From assembly GCA_964570565.1 (NCBI GenBank), contig CAZMYT010000001.1:378187-442186 (forward strand): a DNA stretch of 64,000 nt, written 5' to 3'. Made by a program: the position numbers and the translations under genes. Source of the stretch: W0P28-013 sp964570565 (GTDB lineage: Bacteria > Bacteroidota > Bacteroidia > Bacteroidales > Paludibacteraceae). Every line of letters begins with the position of its first letter. Positions within the stretch are counted from its first letter, which is position 1. Of the stretch, positions 25,254 through 33,625 are shown one piece after another. The notes under the pieces are model-generated. The model did not search any database, had not been told where the DNA came from, and saw only the letters and a list, made by a program, of their open reading frames with translations.

Positions 25254-26471
25254 ATGGTTTATCAAACACATACGTTATCCAATGGCATTCGGTTGTTGCA
25301 CGTGCCCGACGCATCGCCCATTACTTACTGTGGTTTTGCGGTAAATGCTGGTACGCGCGACGAACTCGACGACGAACAAGGCATGGCTCATTTTGTGGAA
25401 CACATGCTTTTTAAAGGCACGTCACATCGTAAAAGTTGGCACATTATCAATTGGTTAGAATCGGTTGGAGGTCAGGTTGATGCGTATACTACCAAAGAAG
25501 AGACGTTTGTGTACGCCACCGTGCCGTCGGTTTACATGCAACGCGCTATGGAATTGTTGTCCGATATTATGTTTCATTCTCTGTTTCCTGCGCACGAACT
25601 GGAGCGTGAATTGGATGTGATTTTGGACGAAATTCAATCGTACAACGATTCGCCTTCGGAGCTTATTTACGATGATTTTGAGGAACTTTTATTTGCCGAT
25701 TCACCTATCGGGCGTAATATTTTAGGCAATGTCGAGAGTTTGGAAGCGATGACTTCTGAACGTTTGCAAGCCTTTGTGTCGCGTTGTCACACCACCGATC
25801 AATTGGTGTTTTTCTCGTTGGGAAATACCGATTTTTCAAAACTCGTGCGCTGGGCAGAACGTCTGTTTACAGTGCCTGCTTTGCAACGCGCCTTTGTGCG
25901 TGAAGCGCCTAAAGCGTATTTGCCACAACGCCAAAAATCGTCCAAAGATACCTTTCAAACGCATTCGATGGTGGGCAATCGCGCCTTTGCTTTATCGCAT
26001 CCCGATAGAGTGGCGTTGGTGTTGCTTAATAATATTTTGGGCGGTCCCAACATGAGTAGTCGCTTAAATATGTCCATTCGAGAGCGCAACGGATTGGCGT
26101 ACAATGTGGAATCCAACGTGACGTCGTATGTCGATACGGGCGTGTGGACTGTTTACGTGGGTTGCGATCCTAAAAATGCGAAACGCTGTTTGCAACTCAT
26201 TGATAAAGAGTTGGAACGATTGCGTACGCAGCCACTCGACGCGCGCCAATTGCACACCGCCAAATTACAACTCGAAGGACAACTGTTGATTGCCAACGAA
26301 AATAAGGAAAATTTGATTTTGGCGATGGCAAAACTCTTTTTGCAGCAAAATTACTGTTTATCCGATGCTGAAATTCACGAACGCATTATGGCGGTAACCT
26401 CTGAAAAGTTACAACAGATTGCTTCTGAACTATTTAATAAAGAGTCGTTGACTCATTTGATGTTCGATTAA
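25254..26471 (+). CDS. M16 (insulinase/pitrilysin) family zinc peptidase
   Basis: 405-residue processing-peptidase-like M16 metalloprotease. The inverted zinc motif HxxEH is HFVEHMLF at about residues 47-54, with the downstream third ligand Glu in the DVILDEI region (about 125). The C-terminal M16 domain (about 165-400) carries the substrate-positioning RNGLAYNVESN segment. Length fits bacterial YmxG/PqqL-small-type members that dimerise or act alone. No signal peptide is seen, so cytoplasmic location is likely. The first gene of a tightly spaced + strand series reaching about 29071: the methyltransferase follows after 3 bp. Confidence 0.93.
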   Translation: MVYQTHTLSNGIRLLHVPDASPITYCGFAVNAGTRDELDDEQGMAHFVEHMLFKGTSHRKSWHIINWLESVGGQVDAYTTKEETFVYATVPSVYMQRAMELLSDIMFHSLFPAHELERELDVILDEIQSYNDSPSELIYDDFEELLFADSPIGRNILGNVESLEAMTSERLQAFVSRCHTTDQLVFFSLGNTDFSKLVRWAERLFTVPALQRAFVREAPKAYLPQRQKSSKDTFQTHSMVGNRAFALSHPDRVALVLLNNILGGPNMSSRLNMSIRERNGLAYNVESNVTSYVDTGVWTVYVGCDPKNAKRCLQLIDKELERLRTQPLDARQLHTAKLQLEGQLLIANENKENLILAMAKLFLQQNYCLSDAEIHERIMAVTSEKLQQIASELFNKESLTHLMFD

Positions 26472-26474
26472 CCT

Positions 26475-27146
26475 ATGGATTTAAAACAAGCCAAAAAAGT
26501 AACCGATGATGCCAATCAATTGATTGATGCGTATATGGCGGCACATAGCGATGCTGAGCCCGAATATTTGGCGTTGGTGAACCGTGCAGCCCATGTGCAT
26601 ACCATCAATCCGCGCATGTTGTCGGGTCATTTTCAAGGGCGCATTCTCAAAATGTTGGTGCGCATGATTCAGCCGCAGCGTGTACTCGAAATAGGAACTT
26701 TTGTGGGTTATTCAGCCTTGTGTATGGCCGAAGGTTTGCCCGAAGGCGGACATGTCGATACCATCGAAATAGACGACGAATTGGAGGAATTTATCCGTGA
26801 ACAGTTGGCAAAATCGCCGTTCGAAGAGCGTATTACGTTACATATTGGCGATGCGTTGCAGGTGATTCCACAACTCGACACGACGTTTGATTTGGTATTT
26901 ATCGATGCCGACAAACGCTTGTATCGTGATTATTACGAACTGGTGTTGCCACGCCTCAAATCGGGCGGATTTATTTTGGCCGATAATACGCTGTGGGATG
27001 GTAAAGTGTTGATTGATAAACCAGAATCGAACGATTACCAAACCATTGCCATCAAAGCATTTAATGATTTTATAGCAACAGATAACCGTATTGAAAAAGT
27101 AATATTACCTTTGCGTGACGGTTTAACGTTGATCATGAAAAAATAA
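26475..27146 (+). CDS. SAM-dependent O-methyltransferase (TrmR/caffeoyl-CoA OMT type)
   Basis: 223 residues, Rossmann-type class I methyltransferase of the Methyltransf_3 family. SAM motif I is VLEIGTFVGYSALCMAEGL (about 73-91), followed by the acidic EID ribose ligand (about 99), GDALQVIPQL, and DLVFIDADKRLYRDYYEL with the metal-binding Asp region, then ILADNTLWDGKV. Bacterial relatives include TrmR, which methylates a tRNA wobble uridine derivative, and catechol O-methyltransferases; which applies here is not clear. It begins 3 bp after the M16 gene. Confidence 0.92.
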   Translation: MDLKQAKKVTDDANQLIDAYMAAHSDAEPEYLALVNRAAHVHTINPRMLSGHFQGRILKMLVRMIQPQRVLEIGTFVGYSALCMAEGLPEGGHVDTIEIDDELEEFIREQLAKSPFEERITLHIGDALQVIPQLDTTFDLVFIDADKRLYRDYYELVLPRLKSGGFILADNTLWDGKVLIDKPESNDYQTIAIKAFNDFIATDNRIEKVILPLRDGLTLIMKK

Positions 27147-27216
27147 AGCGTATCCGCTGGCGTATGTTTCGTGCTAGCCAAGGCGGTACCAAGGTTTAAC
27201 CAAAAAGGGACTGACA

Positions 27217-27618
27217 ATGGAGTATATGTATCAATTAGAACTTAAAGTTCGCGACTATGAATGTGATTTACAAGCAATTGTAAATAATGCAAATTATCAA
27301 CATTATTACGAACACACGCGCCACGAGTTTTTAAGTCAGCACAAAATTAGTTTTGCCGACTTGCACGACGAAGGCATCGATTTCGTAGTAGCTCGTGTGG
27401 AAATGGCATTTAAAACACCGCTCAAATCGGGCGATCGTTTTTTAAGTGTGCTTAACTTGACGCAAGAAGGCGTAAAATATACGTTCCACCAAAAAATATT
27501 CCGCTTGCCGGATATGAAATTGTGTAACGTTGGTAAATTTGATTGTGTGGTGTTGGATCATGGCAAATTGTGCCGCAATGCTGAATTGGACGCATTTGTA
27601 GCGAGTTTACAGCCCTAA
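27217..27618 (+). CDS. Hotdog-fold acyl-CoA thioesterase (YbgC/FadM type)
   Basis: 133-residue 4-hydroxybenzoyl-CoA thioesterase-like protein. The family motif is visible near the N-terminus: YECDLQAIVNNANYQHYYEH, where the Asp position starts the catalytic helix. RHEFL, then VARVEMAFKTPLKSGDRFL and YTFHQKIFRL strands complete the single hotdog domain. It probably hydrolyses acyl-CoA thioesters in the cytoplasm. The ATG at 27223 is an alternative start. It lies 70 bp after the methyltransferase and 11 bp before nfo. Confidence 0.88.
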   Translation: MEYMYQLELKVRDYECDLQAIVNNANYQHYYEHTRHEFLSQHKISFADLHDEGIDFVVARVEMAFKTPLKSGDRFLSVLNLTQEGVKYTFHQKIFRLPDMKLCNVGKFDCVVLDHGKLCRNAELDAFVASLQP

Positions 27619-27629
27619 AATAGAGAATT

Positions 27630-28475
27630 ATGAAATATATTGGAGCACATGTGAGCGCATCGGGTGGTGTAGAAAATGCCCCAGTGAATGCGCACGAAAT
27701 AGGCGCTACCGCCTTTGCGTTGTTTACTAAAAATCAACGTCAATGGGTCGCTGCACCACTGACTGAAACGTCCATTCGTTTGTTCAAAGAACGTTGTGCG
27801 GAATTTGGTTACAAACCTCAGCAAATTTTGCCACACGATAGTTATTTGGTGAATTTAGGTTCGCCCGAAGCGGAAGGTTTGGAGAAATCGCGTGCCGCTT
27901 TTTTGGACGAAATGCAACGGTGCGAGCAGTTGGGTTTAGATCGTTTGAATTTTCACCCAGGCAGCCATTTGAATAAATTGTCGGAAGCCGATTGTTTGAA
28001 ACGCATTGCCGAATCTATCAATATTACGTTGGCAGCCACGCACGGTGTGACCGCTGTACTTGAAAACACGGCCGGACAAGGTTCAAACGTTGGTTATCGG
28101 TTCGAACAGTTGCGCCAAATCATCGACTTGGTGGACGATAAATCGCGTGTTGGCGTTTGTATCGACACGGCGCATGCGTTTGCTTCGGGGTACAATTTGG
28201 CAACGCCCGACGGCTTTAGTGCCGTTTTTCAGCAGTTCGATGACGTGATTGGATTTTCCTATTTGCGTGGTATGCATCTCAATGACTCTAAAAAAGAGTT
28301 ATCCACGCGCGTCGACCGTCACGAGGTGTTGGGCGAAGGTCATATTGGTAAAACCGTATTTGAATTGATTATGGCCGATGCTCGTTTTGATAATATCCCA
28401 TTAATTCTTGAAACACCCGACGAAACGCGTTGGAACCAAGAAGTGGCTTGGCTCAAAAGTAATGTTAAATCATAA
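27630..28475 (+). CDS. nfo: Endonuclease IV (AP endonuclease)
   Basis: Zn-dependent AP endonuclease of base excision repair that incises 5' to abasic sites. 281 residues, TIM-barrel fold of the family. Metal-binding segments are all present: GAHVSASGG, LNFHPGSHLN, VLENTAGQGSNVG, VCIDTAHAFASGYN, GMHLNDSKKELSTRVDRHE and LGEGHIG, then LILETPDE. Ordinary, intact housekeeping gene located within a tightly spaced + strand group. Confidence 0.97.
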   Translation: MKYIGAHVSASGGVENAPVNAHEIGATAFALFTKNQRQWVAAPLTETSIRLFKERCAEFGYKPQQILPHDSYLVNLGSPEAEGLEKSRAAFLDEMQRCEQLGLDRLNFHPGSHLNKLSEADCLKRIAESINITLAATHGVTAVLENTAGQGSNVGYRFEQLRQIIDLVDDKSRVGVCIDTAHAFASGYNLATPDGFSAVFQQFDDVIGFSYLRGMHLNDSKKELSTRVDRHEVLGEGHIGKTVFELIMADARFDNIPLILETPDETRWNQEVAWLKSNVKS

Positions 28476-28486
28476 AAGCGAAAGAT

Positions 28487-29071
28487 ATGTTTAAAAAGTG
28501 GTTAGAAAATTACAAGAAGATTGCACAACGTGCTTGGATTTTGCTTTCAAAACCAGAAATGGGTTGGCGCATTGTAGCTGACGAACAGGCTTCATCGAAG
28601 CAAGTAACACAAGAGTACGTGATTCCTTTTTTGGTATTGTGTGTGTTGGCTGAATTTTTAGGCTATGTGTTCAATGGTGCAGCTGGTATTCATTTTGCGT
28701 TTATCAAAGCCATATTCTCTGCCATGGCCTTGTTTGGTTCGTGGTGGATTTCGGTAAAAGCGTGTAAATATTTGGTGCAACGTTTTCACAAAAAAGAAAT
28801 TTCGGATGCCGTGAGTCATACGTTGGTGAGCTATAGTTTTACCGTGGTATTTTTGCTCAATATCGTTTTGGCATTTTTTCCAAGTCTGTTTTTCTTAGCG
28901 TTATTGGGCGTTTATACATTGTATATCGTGTTTGTGGGCGTTGGTGTTATTTTGGATATTGAAGAAAATTCACGTGGTAAACTCTCCATGTCGCTCTCGG
29001 TGTTGATTATTCTTATGCCCATTTTGATTGGTTGGGTGTTGGGTAAATTGTTACCAAACGCACCTTTATAG
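28487..29071 (+). CDS. Yip1-family inner-membrane protein
   Basis: 194 residues with an N-terminal amphipathic stretch including LLSKPEMGWRIVADEQ, typical of bacterial Yip1/DUF1282-like proteins, and about five membrane helices between residues 45 and 190. Function is unknown in bacteria. It starts 11 bp after nfo and is the last gene of the group beginning at 25254. Confidence 0.78.
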   Translation: MFKKWLENYKKIAQRAWILLSKPEMGWRIVADEQASSKQVTQEYVIPFLVLCVLAEFLGYVFNGAAGIHFAFIKAIFSAMALFGSWWISVKACKYLVQRFHKKEISDAVSHTLVSYSFTVVFLLNIVLAFFPSLFFLALLGVYTLYIVFVGVGVILDIEENSRGKLSMSLSVLIILMPILIGWVLGKLLPNAPL

Positions 29072-29102
29072 GTCAGTTGGTGAATGATTCGCTGTTTTTT
29101 AC

Positions 29103-29110
29103 TATATTTG
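29103..29110 (+). promoter_or_regulatory. Promoter -7 element for the LutB-like gene
   Basis: TATATTTG 16 nt before the ATG at 29127; it defines a short leader. Confidence 0.6.
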
Positions 29111-29126
29111 CAGATTAACCCCAAGT

Positions 29127-30500
29127 ATGAGTGCTAACAAACATCAGTTTGCTGTCGACGCTAGTAAAATAGCTTTTGATAAGCGTCATAGTCAAACGAT
29201 AAAATTTAATATTTCCAAGTATGATGCGGCTGTAACCAAAGGGTTTGGTCGTTATCGCGATTTGGCGTTAGCACGTCAGCAAGCCGCTCGTATCAAACGC
29301 GAGGTATTGGCTCATCTCGATACCTATTTGCTTCAATTTGAAGAAAATAGTACGCGCCGTGGTGCCGAAGTGCATTGGGCGCAAACCGCCGATGAAGCAT
29401 TAGAACTTATTAAAGCGTTAATCTCCGAAGTATCGGCTAAGTCGATTGTAAAAAGTAAATCGATGACGACCGAGGAAATTGAATTAAATGCAGCTGCCGA
29501 AGCCGTGGGCTGCGAATCGATAGAAACTGATTTAGGTGAATTTATTGTACAAGTGGCGGGCGAGCGACCTTATCACATTGTAACGCCAGCTATGCATAAG
29601 TCGAAAGGCGATATTGCAAAACTGTTCAATGAGAAATTTGGAACCGACATCAACGCTACGCCCGAAGAACTGACGGCTTATGTGCGTGGTGTGTTGCGTC
29701 AAAAATTCACAACGGCTGAAATTGGTGTCACGGGTGCTAATTTTTTGGTAGCCGATACAGGTGCTATTTCAGTCACCGAAAATGAGGGAAACGGGTTGAT
29801 GACGATGTCATTTCCCAAATTACATATTGTGATTGCTGGCATCGAAAAGGTGATTCCTAAAATGGAACAGTTAGGTCTGTTCTATCCGTTGTTGGCAGCA
29901 CATGGCACAGGGCAACAAATGACTGTTTACAATTCGTTGGTCAGCGGACCACGTCAACCAGGCGAAGCTAATGGTCCCGATCGTATGGTGGTTATTTTGC
30001 TCGACAATGGTCGCACCAATTTATACGCCGATGGCGAATCGCGCGAAGCATTGGCTTGCATTCGTTGTGGTGCTTGCTTAAATGGCTGTCCTGTGTACAA
30101 AACGATTGGTGGTTATACGTACAATACCACTTATTCTGGGCCAATTGGATCGGTGATTACGCCGTTTTTCAAAGGATTTAAAGAATATGGGCATTTGAGT
30201 TCTGCCTCGTCGTTGTGTGGTCAGTGTGCCGAAGTGTGTCCAGTGCGTATTCCGTTGACGGATTTATTATTGGCTAATCGCCGAAAAATGGTGGAGCGTG
30301 GTTTGCAGCCCACAGGCGAAAAAACGGTGATTCGTGGCTTTAAACTGTTGGCAAGCTATCGAATAGGATTTGATTTTGCACCTGCTTGGCTTAAAAATAG
30401 CGTACTTTATCCGCTCAATTTCTTTGGCTGGGGCAATAAGCGGGCAATGCCTACGTTTGCTAAAAAAAGCTTTTCTCAAACATATAGAAAACAAAAATAA
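29127..30500 (+). CDS. lutB: LutB/YkgF-like iron-sulfur LUD-domain protein
   Basis: 457 residues. The N-terminal LUD (DUF162) domain (about 65-300) contains KSKSMTTEEIELN and GVTGANFLVADTGAISVTEN. A ferredoxin-like domain follows with two 4Fe-4S clusters: CIRCGACLNGCPVYKTIGG (about 311-329) and CGQCAEVCPVRIP (about 358-370). In characterised bacteria LutB works with LutA and LutC to oxidise L-lactate to pyruvate; neither partner gene is adjacent here. The stop overlaps the next start (TAATG). Role in lactate use is therefore likely by family but unproven in this setting. Confidence 0.86.
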   Translation: MSANKHQFAVDASKIAFDKRHSQTIKFNISKYDAAVTKGFGRYRDLALARQQAARIKREVLAHLDTYLLQFEENSTRRGAEVHWAQTADEALELIKALISEVSAKSIVKSKSMTTEEIELNAAAEAVGCESIETDLGEFIVQVAGERPYHIVTPAMHKSKGDIAKLFNEKFGTDINATPEELTAYVRGVLRQKFTTAEIGVTGANFLVADTGAISVTENEGNGLMTMSFPKLHIVIAGIEKVIPKMEQLGLFYPLLAAHGTGQQMTVYNSLVSGPRQPGEANGPDRMVVILLDNGRTNLYADGESREALACIRCGACLNGCPVYKTIGGYTYNTTYSGPIGSVITPFFKGFKEYGHLSSASSLCGQCAEVCPVRIPLTDLLLANRRKMVERGLQPTGEKTVIRGFKLLASYRIGFDFAPAWLKNSVLYPLNFFGWGNKRAMPTFAKKSFSQTYRKQK

Positions 30501-30982
30501 TGAATGATATGAAAAAATGGATTTACCTAGTTTTGGTGTTGGTTCTAGCGAGCTGTGAAGCCGATTTTCAAACGTGGAAAGATTTGAACACCAGTTGGTT
30601 GGTTCAAAATAAAGCGCAACACACTGCTGCTAACGATTTGAAAATATTACCATCAGGCGTGCAATACCAAATTTTTCACAATGGACCAGGATCTACTCCA
30701 AAACCTACAAATTCCGAAGTTTGGGTGACTTATACGGCTAAACTGATTGATGGTACAGTCTGTGATTCTGGAAGTGTTAAAAGGTTGGTTGTAAGTGATT
30801 TAATACCTGGTTTACAAGAAGCCTTATGCTTGATGAGTGCACCTTCATATGCTAAAATTTATGTGCCTTACACAATGGCATATGGCGTGGATGGCTCGAA
30901 AGCGACAGGTGGTAATTTTCATGTTCCGCCGTATTCGACTATGATTTTCGAAATTGACCTTCATGATGTTCTAAATCAGTAA
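30500..30982 (+). CDS. FKBP-type peptidyl-prolyl isomerase lipoprotein
   Basis: 160 residues with a lipoprotein signal (VLVLASC, Cys at about residue 19) and a C-terminal FKBP domain (about 50-158): SGVQYQI, VWVTYTAKLIDGTVCDS, VVSDLIPGLQEALCLMSAP, AYG near residue 133 and PPYSTMIFEIDLHDV. The canonical FD of the active-site GxxFDSS motif reads CDS here, so catalytic efficiency may differ; several surface FKBPs act as chaperones. Start overlaps the stop of the LutB gene. A start three codons later (30509) is possible. Confidence 0.87.
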   Translation: MNDMKKWIYLVLVLVLASCEADFQTWKDLNTSWLVQNKAQHTAANDLKILPSGVQYQIFHNGPGSTPKPTNSEVWVTYTAKLIDGTVCDSGSVKRLVVSDLIPGLQEALCLMSAPSYAKIYVPYTMAYGVDGSKATGGNFHVPPYSTMIFEIDLHDVLNQ

Positions 30983-30984
30983 CT

Positions 30985-32220
30985 ATGAAACGATTAATAA
31001 CTTTATTGGCGTTGGTGGCGGTAACGCTTACTGTTGCCGCACAAACCTATACTGCCGCATCGGTTCCTAATCCGAAATTGCGTTGTAATAACTGTTATGT
31101 GTCCAATCCGGATGGCATTTTGTCGCCGTCGGCAGAGCAACGATTAAATCAGATTTTGACCAATTTGGAAGCCAAAAATTCGGTACAAGTGGCCGTGGTA
31201 GTTATCAATTCTATCGGTTACGATGATGAATACACCTTTGCACATGAGTTGTTCAACTTATGGCGCATTGGTAAAGAAGGTAAAGATAATGGCGTGTTAA
31301 TTTTGTTTGTGAATGATATTCGTGCCGTGAAAATAGAAACAGGCTATGGTGTGGAAGGTTTATTGCCCGATGCAGCATGCGAAGGAATTTTGAACGACGT
31401 GATGTTTCCTTATTTCAAAAGTGGTAAATACGATGAAGGTTTTGTGGCTGGTGTAGAAGCCATTCAGGAACGTTTGACAACTGATGCTGCCATGGAAGAA
31501 TTATTGCTGAATACCAATTCTACACAATCGAAATTGGTCAATGGCTTGGTGGTCTATTTAGTTATCGCTTTTGTATTTTTGGTGATATTAAGTTGGTGGA
31601 GCTATTTTGTAGTACGTAGTTTGAAAGGTGAAAATAATTTACAATATGGTCAATTGGCTGGCATTGCTAGCGTGGCTACTATTTTAGCGTTCATATTCCC
31701 ATTGCCAGTGGCACTATTTGCTTGGTGGATTCGACACAAACGTAAAAAAGTGCGTCGTCAACCGATTCCTTGTCATGCCTGTGGAAAATCCATGCATTTG
31801 CTCACCGAAAAAGAGGAAGATGCTTATTTACAATCAGCTGAAATTGCTGAAGAAGTGGTAAAATCGGTCGATTATGATGTGTGGTTATGCGATGCTTGTA
31901 AAGCAACTCGTGTTTTGCCTTATGCTTCAGCGTTTACCACGTATAAAAAATGTCCAAATTGTGGCGCCAAAACTTATAAGTTAGAACGCGATGAAGTGGC
32001 GGTGCAAGCAACCACATTGCATGCTGGTCAAGGTGAAAAAGTGTATGAGTGTCAGCATTGTCAGTTCAAAAAAGTGGTGCCTTATGTGATTCCTATGATT
32101 GTGGTAGCTGCTGCCGTAGGGCGTAGTGGTGGTCGTGGTGGTTTCGGAGGCGGCTTTGGCGGTGGAAGTGGTTTTGGTGGCGGTTTCAGTGGCGGCGGTG
32201 GTGCCGGTGGACGCTTTTAA
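30985..32220 (+). CDS. TPM-domain membrane protein with Cys-rich insert and Gly-rich tail
   Basis: 411 residues. After a signal peptide (MKRLITLLALVAVTLTVAA) comes a TPM (YgcG-type) domain at about 32-170, with VSNPDGILSPSAEQRLNQIL, VVVINSIGYDD and KIETGYGVEGLLPDA. Two membrane segments lie at about 188-212 and 225-250. Next is a region with four Cys pairs (CHACGK, CDACK, CPNCGAK, CQHCQF), probably zinc ribbons, another hydrophobic stretch and a Gly/Phe-rich tail (32125-32216). TPM proteins are periplasmic and often paired with LemA, as here. The molecular role is unknown. Confidence 0.85.
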   Translation: MKRLITLLALVAVTLTVAAQTYTAASVPNPKLRCNNCYVSNPDGILSPSAEQRLNQILTNLEAKNSVQVAVVVINSIGYDDEYTFAHELFNLWRIGKEGKDNGVLILFVNDIRAVKIETGYGVEGLLPDAACEGILNDVMFPYFKSGKYDEGFVAGVEAIQERLTTDAAMEELLLNTNSTQSKLVNGLVVYLVIAFVFLVILSWWSYFVVRSLKGENNLQYGQLAGIASVATILAFIFPLPVALFAWWIRHKRKKVRRQPIPCHACGKSMHLLTEKEEDAYLQSAEIAEEVVKSVDYDVWLCDACKATRVLPYASAFTTYKKCPNCGAKTYKLERDEVAVQATTLHAGQGEKVYECQHCQFKKVVPYVIPMIVVAAAVGRSGGRGGFGGGFGGGSGFGGGFSGGGGAGGRF

Positions 32221-32259
32221 TTTAACGTATATCTCAAATAAATTTTAAAATAAACAATT

Positions 32260-32850
32260 ATGAAAAAAGGAACAGTTATTTTGATTTCTGTAGTGGCATT
32301 GGTTGCCATCATTGCTCTTTGGGCCATGAGTGCGTATAACAAATTGGTAGTAGCCGAAGAAAGTGTTACCACCGAGTGGGCTAATGTTGAATCACAATAT
32401 CAACGTCGTGCCGATTTAATTCCTAATTTGGTAAGCACAGTAAAAGGATATGCAGCACACGAACAAGAAACGTTAGAAGCAGTTGTGTCGGCTCGCGCTA
32501 AAGCGACTCAAATGACCGTTGATGCTAAAGATTTAACACCTGAAAAATTGCAAGAATATCAAGCTGCACAAGGTGAAGTGGGCGCTGCATTGGGACGTTT
32601 GTTGATGATTACCGAAAATTATCCTGATTTGAAAGCTAATCAAAACTTTATGGCTTTGCAAGAACAATTAGAAGGTACTGAAAATCGTATTCAAGTGGCT
32701 CGTCAAAAATTCAATCTCACCGCTAAAACGTATAATACTAGCATTCGTCGTTTTCCTACGAATATCTTAGCTGGTATGTTTGGATTCGAATCAAAAGCCT
32801 ATTTCGAAGCCGAAGCTGGCGCTGACAAAGCTCCTAAAGTTGAATTTTAA
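32260..32850 (+). CDS. lemA: LemA-family protein
   Basis: 196 residues. One N-terminal membrane helix (about 5-24), then the conserved LemA core: YNKLVVAEESVTTEWANVES, QYQRRADLIPNLVSTVKGYA, HEQETLEAVVSARAKA, and LGRLLMITENYPDLKANQNF. The protein is a long helical bundle exposed to the periplasm. It is 39 bp downstream of the TPM gene; this pair is conserved in many bacteria, but the biochemical function is not established. Confidence 0.93.
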   Translation: MKKGTVILISVVALVAIIALWAMSAYNKLVVAEESVTTEWANVESQYQRRADLIPNLVSTVKGYAAHEQETLEAVVSARAKATQMTVDAKDLTPEKLQEYQAAQGEVGAALGRLLMITENYPDLKANQNFMALQEQLEGTENRIQVARQKFNLTAKTYNTSIRRFPTNILAGMFGFESKAYFEAEAGADKAPKVEF

Positions 32851-32864
32851 GTAAACACGTATCA

Positions 32865-33545
32865 ATGAAAAAACTCTTTTTTGTTTTACTTTTTTTAGTC
32901 TGTGTATTAGGTGCTTCGGCACAGCGATTGGGTGTTATTGGTGGTTATCAACTGAATACGCCATTTCCATCGACTAACGCTGAAGGCGTTAATTTTAACG
33001 CGCGCATGGGTTCAGGTTTTCATGGCGGTTTGTTGTTCGATTGGGATATGACCAATCGTTGGGGACTCGAATTGGGCGCTATGTATAGTTTACGCTCGTC
33101 GTCGTACAATCTAGCGTACACTTCCGATACAACCACTATTTTTAAACGTCAAGTCTATTATTTGGATATTCCGTTGCATGTATATGTCAACTTTCCTATG
33201 AAAAAATGGACATTGGCTGTCTATGCAGGACCTTCGTTTAATATTGGTTTGCATGGGAAAGATATTGCTTGGGAAAATACCGATATGCAAAAGCCAGTGG
33301 CACTCGAAACCGAAAATATGTATGGCGATGATGGTCGCTTGAATCGCTTTGAAATAGCAGCCGAACTTGGTTTGACTGCTAAATATAAAAACTATGAAGT
33401 GCGCGCTGGTTATCAAATGGGTTTAAATGATGTGACTAAAGACAACTATCAATGGACGTTAGATTTGCCTGTTAACTCTAAAACGTATTTCTACCAAGGC
33501 GAATTGAAAGTGTCGGTAGCGTACTTATTTGATTTAGGCAAATAA
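32865..33545 (+). CDS. Outer-membrane beta-barrel protein (PorT-like family)
   Basis: 226 residues with a cleavable signal peptide (ending GASAQ) and an alternating hydrophobic pattern of about eight strands that ends in an aromatic-poor VAYLFDLGK terminus. The motif GFHGGLLFDWDMTNRWGLEL and YYLDIPLHVYVNF are typical of the Bacteroidota outer membrane beta-barrel (PF13568-like) group, to which T9SS PorT also belongs. Whether it has any secretion role cannot be told. It follows lemA by 14 bp. Confidence 0.82.
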   Translation: MKKLFFVLLFLVCVLGASAQRLGVIGGYQLNTPFPSTNAEGVNFNARMGSGFHGGLLFDWDMTNRWGLELGAMYSLRSSSYNLAYTSDTTTIFKRQVYYLDIPLHVYVNFPMKKWTLAVYAGPSFNIGLHGKDIAWENTDMQKPVALETENMYGDDGRLNRFEIAAELGLTAKYKNYEVRAGYQMGLNDVTKDNYQWTLDLPVNSKTYFYQGELKVSVAYLFDLGK

Positions 33546-33582
33546 AATCGCCTAATACGCATAGATTCTGAATGAAATTCAT

Positions 33583-33590
33583 TATCTTTG
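33583..33590 (+). promoter_or_regulatory. Promoter -7 element for the aldolase gene
   Basis: TATCTTTG 35 nt before the ATG at 33626. Confidence 0.65.
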
Positions 33591-33625
33591 TGAATCGAAA
33601 TTTTATTTATTAAAACTATACTAAT

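Noticed and set aside
32125..32216. Short tandem repeats as a possible CRISPR or minisatellite
   Set aside because: They are GGT/GGC-rich codons of the Gly-rich tail of the TPM protein; no spacer structure. No CRISPR array was seen elsewhere in the window.
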